Shown here piece after piece: positions 15,442 to 25,533 of a stretch of 64,000 bases of DNA. This stretch comes from Pseudoxanthomonas sp. GTDB lineage: Bacteria; Pseudomonadota; Gammaproteobacteria; Xanthomonadales; Xanthomonadaceae. The first letter of the stretch is position 1; every line of letters starts with the position of its first letter. A program made the translations under genes and the position numbers. The stretch is taken from NCBI RefSeq assembly GCF_027498035.1, contig NZ_CP114978.1, positions 3,658,001 to 3,722,000 of the forward strand, given 5' to 3'. A model generated the notes under the pieces. It worked only from the letters and a program-made list of their open reading frames with translations. It was not told the DNA's origin and did not search any database.

Positions 15442-16173
15442 ATGTTTTCCCTCGTCGACAAGGTCGCGCTGATCACCGGTGCGGCAAGTGGTATCGGTGC
15501 GGCCACCGCACGGTGTTTCATCAAGCAGGGCGCACGCGTGCTGCTGACCGACATCCGCGAACAAGGTGCCGAGGTCGCCCAGGCCCTGGGGCCGAATGCG
15601 CGCTTCCATCGCCACGACGTGTCCTGCGAGGACCAGTGGCAGGCGGTGGTGCACGAGGCTGTTTCCGTGTTCGGGCGGATCGACATCCTGGTCAACAACG
15701 CTGGGGTGTTCGCCCCCGCGCCCCTGCAGGTGACCGACCAGGCACTGCTCGACCAGCACTATCGCGTCAACCAGTTGGGCGTGTTCCTGGGCATGAAGTC
15801 CGTGATCGGCTCGATGCAGTCGGCCGGGCGCGGTGCGATCGTGAATGTCTCTTCCGAGGCGGGACTGCAGGCACACCCGGGCATGTTTGCCTATGTGGCC
15901 AGCAAGTGGGCGGTGCGCGGGATGACGCGCGCAGCGGCGCTGGACCTGGCTGCGCTGCGGATCCGGGTCAACTCGATCCATCCGGGCGGTATCGATACGC
16001 CGATCCTCCAGGCCGTGGGGCCAGAGGTGATCGAGGCCTACCGGCAGATGATTCCATTGCATCGCCTGGGCACGGCCGACGAGGTTGCGGCCATGGCCCT
16101 GTACCTGGCCTCCGACGAGGCCGCCTACGTGACCGGCGCCGAGTTGGCGATCACCGGTGGCCTGGGCAGTTGA
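15442..16173 (+). CDS. Short-chain dehydrogenase/reductase
   Basis: 243 residues, starting MFSLVDKVALITGAASGIG, with AAGGA 8 bases before the ATG at 15442. A much longer open frame upstream is not coding. Classical SDR features: TGAASGIG dinucleotide loop (residues about 12-19), an Asp at the end of strand 2 (LLTDIRE) favouring NAD, NNAG, catalytic Ser in NVSSEAG, YVASK catalytic Tyr/Lys, and the HPGGIDTPI loop. The C-terminal VTGAELAITGG closes the fold. The substrate is unknown. The gene is probably co-transcribed with the next gene, 64 bases downstream. Confidence 0.9.
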   Translation: MFSLVDKVALITGAASGIGAATARCFIKQGARVLLTDIREQGAEVAQALGPNARFHRHDVSCEDQWQAVVHEAVSVFGRIDILVNNAGVFAPAPLQVTDQALLDQHYRVNQLGVFLGMKSVIGSMQSAGRGAIVNVSSEAGLQAHPGMFAYVASKWAVRGMTRAAALDLAALRIRVNSIHPGGIDTPILQAVGPEVIEAYRQMIPLHRLGTADEVAAMALYLASDEAAYVTGAELAITGGLGS

Positions 16174-16237
16174 CCAACCCTGGTGGCAGGCTCGCCGCCA
16201 GGCGTGCAGCAGATCCACAACGGCATGGGAGACAGCA

Positions 16238-17209
16238 ATGCGCCATCGAAAACTCGCGATCTACTACGCCTGGAGCAGGCCCGACGAAGTGTCTGCGCCA
16301 CTGGGCGTCATCGAGGACCGCTTTCCCTCGCTCTTCGAAAGTCGACGGATGTTGTTTCCCCGCTACGAGGCCTTCAGTGACCCGGACCAGTTCGACCAGG
16401 GCATCGGCGGATTCCTGGATTGCATCATGCGCAGGAACTTCGTGGAGCTGGTGCGGATGGCTGGCGCGCTCACCGGTCATCCGGTCATCGAGATCGAACG
16501 CATCGACGGCGACGGCAGGTTCACGCCACTCGATGCGCAGGCGCTGGGAGACGCCGACACCTTGCTGGTCATCAGCTTCGACTCGCTGCGCACCGCACAG
16601 CAGGCCGGGCCGGATGAAATCGAATGCGTGCGCCGGTTCCTGTCCGATCCCCGCAACCTGGCCTGCATCTCCCCGCACCATGACATCGGCAGTGATGCGG
16701 CCGATTCGCATGACGCGCGCCTTGCCGGGCAGGTCGCCGCCTTCCTGCACCACGGCGACAGGACGATCCCGCCCCGGCAGGGTTTCGGCGGCTTTGCCCG
16801 CACGCTGCTGGCCGGGCTGGAGATCCCGGTGGAGAATCGTTTTGGGTTGAGGCCATCGATCGAGGCGGACGGCACGCCATCGCCGATCGAAATCGAGGCC
16901 GGGCTGGATCGACTGGGCCTGCTGTGCGGCGTGGCGACCTTCAACCTGCATCCGCATCTGCCGCAGTTCGAACGCCTGGGTGCTGCAGTGGACAGGCTCG
17001 ATGTGCTGGCACGACAACGCATCGACCCGGCCGCGCCGCCGCATCCGTTCACGGCGACCGGCCGCACGTTGCTCGATGCGTTGCTGCAATCCCGCGAGGG
17101 GGTGTTCGACGGCACCTTGCTGGTGAGCGATGCGACCCTGTGGAGTTCGACCAACGGCGGCGTGGAGCAGCTGCAGACGCTGTGGCGCAATGTGCTGACG
17201 CGCGCCTGA
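16238..17209 (+). CDS. Unrecognised 323-residue cytoplasmic protein
   Basis: Begins MRHRKLAIYYAWSRP, with GGGAGA just upstream of the ATG at 16238. No signal peptide or membrane span is visible. The pattern ADTLLVISFDSLRTAQQAGPDEIECVRRFLSDPRNLACISPHHDIG resembles the strand-turn-helix of a Rossmann/GATase-like fold (a strand ending in a small residue, a helix, then a strand ending SPHHDIG). Conserved-looking Asp, His and Gly residues follow (HHGDRTIPPRQGFGGFARTLLAGLEIPVENRFGLRP). It lies just after the SDR gene and may work with it on the same compound. I cannot assign a function. Confidence 0.6.
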   Translation: MRHRKLAIYYAWSRPDEVSAPLGVIEDRFPSLFESRRMLFPRYEAFSDPDQFDQGIGGFLDCIMRRNFVELVRMAGALTGHPVIEIERIDGDGRFTPLDAQALGDADTLLVISFDSLRTAQQAGPDEIECVRRFLSDPRNLACISPHHDIGSDAADSHDARLAGQVAAFLHHGDRTIPPRQGFGGFARTLLAGLEIPVENRFGLRPSIEADGTPSPIEIEAGLDRLGLLCGVATFNLHPHLPQFERLGAAVDRLDVLARQRIDPAAPPHPFTATGRTLLDALLQSREGVFDGTLLVSDATLWSSTNGGVEQLQTLWRNVLTRA

Positions 17210-17384
17210 GCTGGCGTGCGGCTTCCGGCCGGGGATCGCCGACGCCAGGCAACCACGATGAGCGCACCGGGCAGGCGTCGCGATGACGCTGCCTGCGCAT
17301 GCATGGCAGGTGCATCCCGGGTTGATCGGTGTCGGTGTTGCCGGACCAGCGTCGCTGGCAGCGGCGCTGGTGTGCATCGGCCAC

Positions 17385-18740
17385 TCAGCGCGTTGGCTGC
17401 GCCTGCTGGATCTGGGCCTGGGTTTGTTCCTGGATCGAGGCCAGTGCATCCAGCTGGCGCGTGCTGGCCTGCAGGTCCTGGCCCACGGCCTGGGCGCGGT
17501 CCACGTACACGCGCTGGGACGCGGGATCTCCCAGCTGTCCCTGCACCGCGAATACGCCCTGGCCATCGGGACGTGCGAGCACGCTGTCCACTTGGGTCAG
17601 GCCCGAAGCCCTGGATTCGAACACGACCTGCCCGGCGGCGTTTTCCAGTTGCTGGCGGTCGCCGAACAGCGCCGGCAAGCCGCCCTGTGCGCGCTGTTGT
17701 TCCAGCGATTCCAGCTTGCCCAGCACATCGCGGTAGCGTCCGTTGTCCGCATGCCCGGCCGAGGCCATGCTCGGTGCCGCCTGTTCGGCGGTCGTGGTGG
17801 CCTGGCCCTTGGCCTGCACCGCCTGTTCCAGCGCCTCCAGGGTCTTGGGCCCGGCCTTGCCGTCCGCGGTCAGGCCGTGGTCGCGCTGGAACTGTTCCAC
17901 CGCATGTCGCGTGCCTGGCCCGAAATCGGCATCCGGATTGAGCGGCTTGCCGTTGGTGCCCGTATAGCTCAGGCCTGCCAGCTTCTCCTGCATCGCCTTG
18001 ACCGATTCGCCTCGTTCGCCGGAGACCAGTACGCCATCGGCGGCCGCATCCGCCCCGCCGCGGGAAGGCGCCTTTGAACCGGGGCTCTGGGCGATCCCGA
18101 GCTGGTCCATCGCATCCTGGAAATGCGCATCGCGGCCCTGGACGGCCTTGGGCGAACCGATGCCGTACTTGGTGGATTCGATGAAGGTCTGCACATCCGC
18201 GCGGCTCGGCGGGTCGCCTGCCTGGATGGTGCCGCCCTGGAGCTTGGTCTTCTCGCCGGCGAGAAAGCCGACGAACTGATTGCCCATGCTGCCGAACTGG
18301 TTGTCATAGTCGGCCATGGCCAGCTGCAACTCGGGGTTGGCGACGATGGCGTCGGCAGCGGCAGGATTCTTGGCGCGTACGCGTTCGATCGCGTCATCCA
18401 CCCGTTCGATCGCGGTGTCCAGCTTGCTGTTGGTGAACTGGTCGAGCTTGTCCTGCGGGATCGCCTGGAGCTTGGTGTCCAGTGCATCCAGCTGGGTGCG
18501 GGTCAGGCCGCCATGCTTGGACAGCTGGGTGATGTCGTTGTCGGAGAATCCGTTGTCCTTCAGGAAACGCTGCGCCCCCGAGTTGTTGCCGACGTCGAAC
18601 TGCACCAGTCCGAAGGAATACGAGCTGTTGCCTTTTTCCGCGTAGGAAAAATGATTCAGCAGCTTGGCATTACCACCGAGTTCGGTATTCAGGTAAAGCG
18701 TATGCAGCTGCTCGGTGGTGATGGTGGATTCCCTGGGCAT
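17385..18740 (-). CDS. Predicted Xanthomonadaceae type IV secretion effector: lytic-transglycosylase-like + peptidoglycan-binding + XVIPCD
   Basis: 451 residues without a signal peptide. Residues about 5-95 hold SYAEKGNSSYSFGLVQFD (Glu35 is a candidate catalytic acid; the SFGLVQ stretch resembles the GLMQ motif of lytic transglycosylases). Residues about 236-308 form a PG_binding_1 domain (GERGESVKAMQEKLAGL, DADFGPGTRHAVEQFQRDHGL, DGKAGPKTLEAL). Residues about 335-451 match the XVIPCD targeting domain: GLPALFGDRQQLENAAGQVV, the hallmark FAVQG (397-401), DPASQRVYVDRAQA and a Gln-rich tail. XVIPCD recruits effectors to VirD4 of the antibacterial X-T4SS. The protein should degrade the cell wall of rival bacteria. 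Its upstream neighbour is the likely immunity gene. Confidence 0.85.
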   Translation of the reverse strand: MPRESTITTEQLHTLYLNTELGGNAKLLNHFSYAEKGNSSYSFGLVQFDVGNNSGAQRFLKDNGFSDNDITQLSKHGGLTRTQLDALDTKLQAIPQDKLDQFTNSKLDTAIERVDDAIERVRAKNPAAADAIVANPELQLAMADYDNQFGSMGNQFVGFLAGEKTKLQGGTIQAGDPPSRADVQTFIESTKYGIGSPKAVQGRDAHFQDAMDQLGIAQSPGSKAPSRGGADAAADGVLVSGERGESVKAMQEKLAGLSYTGTNGKPLNPDADFGPGTRHAVEQFQRDHGLTADGKAGPKTLEALEQAVQAKGQATTTAEQAAPSMASAGHADNGRYRDVLGKLESLEQQRAQGGLPALFGDRQQLENAAGQVVFESRASGLTQVDSVLARPDGQGVFAVQGQLGDPASQRVYVDRAQAVGQDLQASTRQLDALASIQEQTQAQIQQAQPTR

Positions 18741-18816
18741 GACTGACTCCTTTCATTGGAAACACGTTGGGCATGGCCCCCTGGCCACGCGGATGGTCAC
18801 TGGCCGACCGGCCAGT

Positions 18817-19662
18817 TCAAGCGTCGGCGCAACGGTCGCGGGTGAACTGGACCAGCGTCCTGGTGTTCTCGTCGCCTTCGATCGGCTCGATGGCGAAATT
18901 CCCCACCATCTCGTCGTTGCAGAGTTTCACCGCGGTCCGCGTTGACTGCGTCTCCAGCGTGCAGTCGGCGCCGAAGCTGTGGTTGCCGTTGGCGGTTCCG
19001 GCTGGCAGGTCGATCAGTGTCCTGCAGCCGATGATCTTGCCTTCGTGGTCGTTCTCACGCAGCAGCTGGTTGAAGGCGTCGATCCGGACGTTCGGATCGC
19101 GGTAGGTCACCACGTCCACGCAGGCATCGGCGTCGGCAACGGTCTGGCAGGCGACCGGGTTGACCAGAATGTTGTCGTTGCGCGAAAGGATGCCGATCCG
19201 GTCCAGGTAAACCTGCTTGAGGCAGACCACGTCCGCGCAGAGGTCGCGCGTGTACTGGATCCAGCGCCGTTGTTCTTCCCGCAACTGCGGCTTGCTGGAC
19301 GGCTCGACCGCGATGGAGGCGGCGGTATAGGCCACTGCCAGCCGGCCATCGAGACCGGAGACTTCGGGGTCGGAACAGATCAGGCGCTCGGCCGCGGCCT
19401 TGGCCTTGCCGCAATCGAAGCTGGCGCGCTGCGGTCCCTCGGTTGCAGTGGCAGGCGAGGGCGATGGCGCATCGCCCGGCATGGTGGTCGGTGCCGGGGT
19501 GTCGTGCGCTGCATTGGCCGGAGTCGCCGAGACGGCGGGAGTGGACGGGCCACACCCGGCCAGCAACGCCAGCAGGCAGAGCTGTCCAAGCCATGCGGTG
19601 GTGCCCAGCGTCAGGGGGCCATTGCCCACGTTCGCTGCCCTCTCGCGCAGGTTCCCTTTCAT
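18817..19662 (-). CDS. LprI/DUF1311-like lipoprotein, probable immunity protein of the adjacent effector
   Basis: 281 residues. A lipoprotein signal ends in the lipobox LLAGC (Cys37), followed by a Pro/Thr/Ala-rich linker to about residue 80. A lysozyme-inhibitor LprI N-terminal-type domain follows (SFDCGKAKAAAERLICSDPEVSGLDGRLAVAY, REEQRRWIQYTRDLCAD, CLKQVYLDRI) with conserved paired cysteines, then a C-terminal domain with further Cys pairs. LprI-type proteins block peptidoglycan hydrolases in the periplasm. Its gene lies 76 bases upstream of the effector gene on the same strand, the usual immunity-effector layout. The cognate pairing is inferred from context. Confidence 0.78.
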   Translation of the reverse strand: MKGNLRERAANVGNGPLTLGTTAWLGQLCLLALLAGCGPSTPAVSATPANAAHDTPAPTTMPGDAPSPSPATATEGPQRASFDCGKAKAAAERLICSDPEVSGLDGRLAVAYTAASIAVEPSSKPQLREEQRRWIQYTRDLCADVVCLKQVYLDRIGILSRNDNILVNPVACQTVADADACVDVVTYRDPNVRIDAFNQLLRENDHEGKIIGCRTLIDLPAGTANGNHSFGADCTLETQSTRTAVKLCNDEMVGNFAIEPIEGDENTRTLVQFTRDRCADA

Positions 19663-19822
19663 GCATCAGTCCCGGATTGCAGGTTTCGGCCGGGGAGTCT
19701 ATCGGCTTGCCCAGCTGCAGGCCTGGTCCCTGCGCCGCAGCGTGGACACGGTCACATCTCGAAGGTGTTGGGCGAATGGATTGGCGCCGTTGCCCGGCGC
19801 GCCCGGACGGATGCTGGGTGAT

Positions 19823-19866
19823 GACATGAAAAACGGGCGCCTCGCGGCACCCGTTTTCCATGTCAC
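19823..19866 (-). terminator. Terminator downstream of ahcY
   Basis: An extended inverted repeat: outer GACATG/CATGTC and inner AAAACGGG/CCCGTTTT arms (19830-19857) with a GC-rich loop, 23 bases beyond the ahcY stop. Confidence 0.65.
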
Positions 19867-19888
19867 GCGGCGATGTGCTGCCGGCCGA

Positions 19889-21334
<1,446 letters not shown>

Positions 21335-21377
21335 GCAGATTGCTCCGGTCAAGGGCGGGCGGGAAAGCTCGCGGTTG

Positions 21378-21462
21378 CCGGGCGCCGTTGTACGAAAGAG
21401 TCGCCAAGCCTGGCCCGGGTCGTGCGCGGGGCACGGATCGGGTCGCAGCGCCCCTCAGCGAG
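21378..21462 (-). promoter_or_regulatory. SAH riboswitch in the ahcY leader
   Basis: Read on the minus strand, the leader contains GCTGAGGGGCGCTGCGACC, then CCAGGCTTGGCGA, then AACGGCGCCCG, in the order of the SAH riboswitch consensus (GAGGnGCGCUGC, GCCAGGCUYGG, AACGGCGCUC). The GGGCGCTG and CGGCGCC arms can form the long-range pairing. It ends about 44 bases before the ahcY start, where a ribosome site can be occluded or freed. Confidence 0.85.
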
Positions 21463-21561
21463 GCGCGCAGTATATCGCCGCCACCAAAGTCGAGGCATGA
21501 ATGTGGCCGCCTTGCAGTAGGCTTGGCATCCCCTCGAAAAACGGATCGTGTGGCTACCTCG

Positions 21562-24291
21562 ATGAATTCATCTGCAACTGTGTCGACATCGTCGCCGATT
21601 TCCGAATTCGCCACTCCCGACCTGCCGCTGCGCGACGACGTCCGTCGCCTGGGCGCGTTGGTGGGCGACATGCTGGCCGAGCAGGTTTCACCGGCGTTCC
21701 TGGCCCAGGTCGAATCGATCCGCACCGCCGCCATCGCCCGCCGCCAGAAAGGCGAGACCACCGAACACCTGGCCCAGACCCTGGCCGGCATGCCGGCCGA
21801 GGATGCCGAAGCGCTGATCCGTGCATTCAGTGCCTACTTCCAGGTGGTCAACATCGCCGAGCGCGTGCACCGCATCCGCCGCCGCCGCGATTACCAGCGC
21901 CAGGGCGATGCGCCGCAGCCCGAAGGCCTGCACGCCAGCCTGCTCAAGCTGAAAGCGCAGGGCGTGGACCTGGACGAAGCCACCGCCTGGCTGGACAGGA
22001 TCGACCTGGAGCCGGTGTTCACCGCGCATCCGACCGAGGCGGTGCGTCGCGCGCTGCTGGAAAAGGAACAGCTGATGGTCGCCAGCCTGGTCGCCGGGCT
22101 GGATGGCAGCCGCACGCCGGGAGAAGCAGCCACCGACGCCGCGCGCTTCCGCATGGCGCTGACTGCGGCGTGGCAGACCGCTGATTCCTCGCCGGTGCGG
22201 CCGACCGTGGCCGACGAGCGCGAGCACGTCGGCTTCTATCTGACCGAAGTGCTGTACCGGGTGGTGCCGGTGTTCTACGAATCGCTGGAGCACGCCTTCG
22301 CCGAAACCTATGGCAACGCGCCGGCGCTGCCGCGCGTGCTGCGCTTCGGCACCTGGGTGGGCGGCGACATGGACGGCAATCCGAACGTGGATGCCACCAC
22401 CATCGCCGCGACCCTGCGCGCGCAGCGCCAGGCCGTGCTGGAGCGCTACCTGAAGGAACTGTGGCAGCTGGCCAGCCTGCTGAGCCAGTCGACCACGCTG
22501 GTATCGGCCAGCGCGGCGTTGACGGCGCGGCTGGCCGAATACCAGAAGGCCATGCCGGAGGCCGCCGCGCGTTCGCGCCCGCGCCATGCGGACATGCCGT
22601 ATCGCCTGTTGAACGACCTGATGCGTGCGCGGCTGCGCGCGACCCTGGCAGACGCGCCGGGCGGTTACGACGCGCCTGCGGAATTCGCCCAGGACATCCA
22701 GCTGATCCTGGACAGTCTGGAAGCACACAAGGGCCTGCAAGCCGGCTGGTTCGCCGTGCGTCGCCTGCTGTGGCGCGTGCGCACCTTCGGCTTCCACCTG
22801 GCGCGGCTGGACGTGCGCCAGGAATCGAGCGTGCATGCACGTGCGGTTGCGGCGGCGCTGGGCGATGCTGACTGGGCCACGCGCGATGCGGTCGACCAGG
22901 CTGCCTGGTTGGCCGGCGCTGCCGACGGCAGTGCACTGCTGCCGGCCAGTACCGAGGAAGGCAACCCGCGCCTGGACGCGGTGTTCGCCGCCTTGAGCGA
23001 AGCGCGTCGCCTGCATGGCGCCGATGCGCTGGGCGCCTACATCATCTCGATGGCGCACAGCCGCGCCGACGTGCTGACCGTCCTGGCGCTCGCGCGTCGC
23101 GGCGGACTGGTCGATGCCGACGGCCATGTGCCGCTCGACATCGCGCCGCTGTTTGAAACCGTCGATGACCTGCGCCACGGCCCGGACGTGCTGCGCGACC
23201 TGGCCGCCGACCCGATCTACCGCAAGCACCTGACTGCGCGTGGCGACACCCAGATGGTGATGCTGGGCTATTCGGACAGCGGCAAGGATGGTGGCACCAC
23301 CGCCTCGCGCTGGGGCCTGCAGCGCGGCCAGGTGGAACTGCTGGAAGCGGCGCAGGAGCTGGGCATCAAGCTGACCTTCTTCCACGGTCGCGGCGGTTCG
23401 ATCAGTCGCGGTGGCGGCAAGACCACGCGCGCGGTCGATGCCTCGCCACGCGGCAGTGTTGATGGCCGCCTGCGCGTGACCGAGCAGGGCGAGGTGATCC
23501 ACCGCAAGTACGGCATCCGTGCGCTGGCGGTGCGTTCGCTGGAGCAGTCGCTGGGCGCGGTGATGGTGTCGAGCATCCGCCCGCGTCCGGCCGAGCCGCG
23601 CGAAGCGCAGTGGCGCGCGATCATGGACACCGTGTCCAAGGCCAGCAATCGCGCCTACCTGGACTTCGTCGGTGCGAAGGGCTTCATGGATTACTTCCGC
23701 ACGGCCACGCCGATCGACGTGATCGAGCGCATGACGCTGGGCTCGCGCCCGTCGCGCCGGCTGGGCCAGGACGCAGCGCTGGGCAACCTGCGTGCGATCC
23801 CGTGGGTGTTCGGCTGGAGCCAGGCGCGCTCCACCATTCCCGGCTGGTATGGCGTGGGCAGCGGCCTGGCCGCGGCGGTGAATGAGTTCGGCGAGGACGC
23901 GGTGCGTGAGATGGGCCGCGACTGGCCGTTCGTGCGCACCTTCCTGGACGACATCGCGATGGTGCTGGCCAAGGGCGACCTGGGCATTGCCTCGCTGTTC
24001 TCGCAGCTGTCGGGCGAACTGCACGGCCAGTTCTTCCCGAAGATCGAAGCCGAACACGCATTGACCCAGCACTGGCTGCTGCGCCTCAACGGCAGTGACC
24101 GGCTGTTGCAGCACGACCAGCGCCTGGAACTGTCGATCCGCCTGCGCAACCCCTACATCGACCCGATGAGCCTGCTGCAGGTGGACCTGCTCAAGCGCTG
24201 GCGCGCGGCCGACCGCGAGGACGATGCCTTGCTGCGCGCGCTGGTGGCCAGCGTCAACGGCGTGTCGCAGGGCGTGCAGAACACCGGTTGA
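21562..24291 (+). CDS. ppc: Phosphoenolpyruvate carboxylase
   Basis: 909 residues from the ATG at 21562 (a GTG at 21550 would add four). It carboxylates PEP with bicarbonate to oxaloacetate, refilling the TCA cycle. All family signatures are visible: VFTAHPTEAVRRALLEK (catalytic His), GGDMDGNPNV, FHLARLDVRQESS, MLGYSDSGKDGG, FFHGRGGSISRGGG (mobile catalytic loop), and RAIPWVFGWSQARSTIPGWYG. The C-terminus ends in QNTG, the conserved terminal Gly needed for allosteric control. It is divergent from ahcY. No activator gene is nearby. Confidence 0.97.
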   Translation: MNSSATVSTSSPISEFATPDLPLRDDVRRLGALVGDMLAEQVSPAFLAQVESIRTAAIARRQKGETTEHLAQTLAGMPAEDAEALIRAFSAYFQVVNIAERVHRIRRRRDYQRQGDAPQPEGLHASLLKLKAQGVDLDEATAWLDRIDLEPVFTAHPTEAVRRALLEKEQLMVASLVAGLDGSRTPGEAATDAARFRMALTAAWQTADSSPVRPTVADEREHVGFYLTEVLYRVVPVFYESLEHAFAETYGNAPALPRVLRFGTWVGGDMDGNPNVDATTIAATLRAQRQAVLERYLKELWQLASLLSQSTTLVSASAALTARLAEYQKAMPEAAARSRPRHADMPYRLLNDLMRARLRATLADAPGGYDAPAEFAQDIQLILDSLEAHKGLQAGWFAVRRLLWRVRTFGFHLARLDVRQESSVHARAVAAALGDADWATRDAVDQAAWLAGAADGSALLPASTEEGNPRLDAVFAALSEARRLHGADALGAYIISMAHSRADVLTVLALARRGGLVDADGHVPLDIAPLFETVDDLRHGPDVLRDLAADPIYRKHLTARGDTQMVMLGYSDSGKDGGTTASRWGLQRGQVELLEAAQELGIKLTFFHGRGGSISRGGGKTTRAVDASPRGSVDGRLRVTEQGEVIHRKYGIRALAVRSLEQSLGAVMVSSIRPRPAEPREAQWRAIMDTVSKASNRAYLDFVGAKGFMDYFRTATPIDVIERMTLGSRPSRRLGQDAALGNLRAIPWVFGWSQARSTIPGWYGVGSGLAAAVNEFGEDAVREMGRDWPFVRTFLDDIAMVLAKGDLGIASLFSQLSGELHGQFFPKIEAEHALTQHWLLRLNGSDRLLQHDQRLELSIRLRNPYIDPMSLLQVDLLKRWRAADREDDALLRALVASVNGVSQGVQNTG

Positions 24292-24372
24292 TCGCCTGTG
24301 TCGATGGAAGCCATGGGGCCTCCCGGTCAATCTCCATCGCCGCTGAAGCGGCTCCCACGCGAGAGTTTCCCG

Positions 24373-24412
24373 AAAAAACAAGAACGCCGTCCGGAAGGAC
24401 GGCGTTCTTGTT
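24373..24412 (-). terminator. Terminator hairpin between ppc and the MITE-like element
   Basis: A 16-bp perfect inverted repeat AACAAGAACGCCGTCC / GGACGGCGTTCTTGTT with a GGAA loop (24377-24412). The plus strand has AAAAAA before it, so on the minus strand the stem is followed by a T run. It likely ends minus-strand transcription and may also serve ppc. Confidence 0.7.
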
Positions 24413-24430
24413 GCGGCAATTGCAATGGGT

Positions 24431-24593
24431 CTAGGGAGGGTCTGAACAATTGCCGTCATCCCCGCGAAGGCGGGGATCCAGTGGCTTCAGGTCATTGAAA
24501 GCAAAGTCACTAGGTTCCCGCCTTCGCGGGGCTTTCAACAGCCAAATGGCTGGTAATGACGAGCAAAAGCAGGGTTGTTCAGACCTTCCCTAG
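24431..24593. repeat. MITE-like 163-bp element with 19-bp terminal inverted repeats
   Basis: Left end CTAGGGAGGGTCTGAACAA (24431-24449) and right end TTGTTCAGACCTTCCCTAG (24575-24593) are inverted copies with one mismatch. Inside is the common repeat core GTCATCCCCGCGAAGGCGGGGATCC and a second GC hairpin. It encodes nothing. The terminal CTA supplies the stop codon of the aldo/keto reductase gene. Confidence 0.8.
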
Positions 24594-25417
24594 TTGAGTT
24601 CGGACGGATCCGGGCCGCGGCGCTTGCCGGCGTCGAGGCTGGCGATGGCGGCCATGTCCTCGTTGTCCAGCTTGAAGTCGAACACCTCGATGTTCTCCTT
24701 GATGCGTGAAGGCGTCACTGACTTGGGGAACACCACTAGGCCCAGCTGGATATGCCAGCGCAGGATCACCTGGGCGGCGGTCTTGCCGTGGCGCGCGCCG
24801 ATGTCCTTGAGGATCGGGTGCTCCAGCAGTTCGCCGCCCTGGGCGATGGGGCTCCAGGATTCGGTCAGGATGCCGCGGCTCTGGTGGTAGTCGCGCAGTG
24901 CCTTCTGCTGCAGCAGCGGATGCAGTTCGATCTGGTTGACCGCTGGCATGACGCCGGTGGCGGCGACCAGGTGTTCGATGTCCTCGACGCGGAAGTTGGA
25001 CACGCCGATCGACTTGGCCTTGCCGGCATCACGCGCGGCGATCATCGCCTTCCAGCTGTCGATGAACTTGCCATTGGCCGGGCACGGCCAATGGATCAGG
25101 TACAGATCCACGTAATCGAGCTTGAGCTTGGCCAGGCTGGTGTCCAGCGCCTTGAGCGCGCTGTCATATCCCTGGTCGGCATTCCACAGCTTGGTGGTGA
25201 TGAACAGTTCCTCGCGCGCGATGCCGGAATCGGCAATCGCCTGGCCGACGCCTTCTTCATTGCCGTAGATGGCTGCCGCGTCGATGTGCCGGTAGCCGAG
25301 CTTGAATGCCTCGCCAACCACGCTGGCGGTTTCGTCGGCCGGCGTCTGCCAGACGCCCAGGCCGAATTGCGGGATGGTGCGGCCGTCGAGCAGCTCGAGG
25401 AAGGGGACATGGGACAT
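24590..25417 (-). CDS. Aldo/keto reductase (2,5-diketo-gluconate reductase-like)
   Basis: 275 residues from MSHVPFLELLDGRTIPQFGLGVWQ (ATG at 25417). The AKR tetrad is readable: Asp in HIDAAAIYGNEEGVG, Tyr in the same motif, Lys in ELFITTKLWNAD and His in DLYLIHWPCP. The NADPH-binding C-terminal segment VFPKSVTPSRIKENIEVFDFKLDNEDM is intact. It probably reduces aldehydes or ketones such as methylglyoxal or diketogluconate using NADPH. The stop codon TAG lies inside the end of a MITE-like element, so the last residues may have been altered by its insertion. Confidence 0.9.
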   Translation of the reverse strand: MSHVPFLELLDGRTIPQFGLGVWQTPADETASVVGEAFKLGYRHIDAAAIYGNEEGVGQAIADSGIAREELFITTKLWNADQGYDSALKALDTSLAKLKLDYVDLYLIHWPCPANGKFIDSWKAMIAARDAGKAKSIGVSNFRVEDIEHLVAATGVMPAVNQIELHPLLQQKALRDYHQSRGILTESWSPIAQGGELLEHPILKDIGARHGKTAAQVILRWHIQLGLVVFPKSVTPSRIKENIEVFDFKLDNEDMAAIASLDAGKRRGPDPSELN

Positions 25418-25533
25418 GGGGATACCTTGGATCGATGGGACAGGCTTCCATGATAAATGCGCGGGTGTTGTGGCCTTGGCAAAGTGCATTCCCGTGGTGG
25501 TCTTGTCCCGGCCAATCCCCGATCATGCGGACG

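Noticed and set aside
21688..24459. A 923-codon open frame antisense to ppc.
   Set aside because: It is an artefact of high GC and codon bias opposite ppc; residue make-up is His/Gln/Arg/Gly-rich with no domain.
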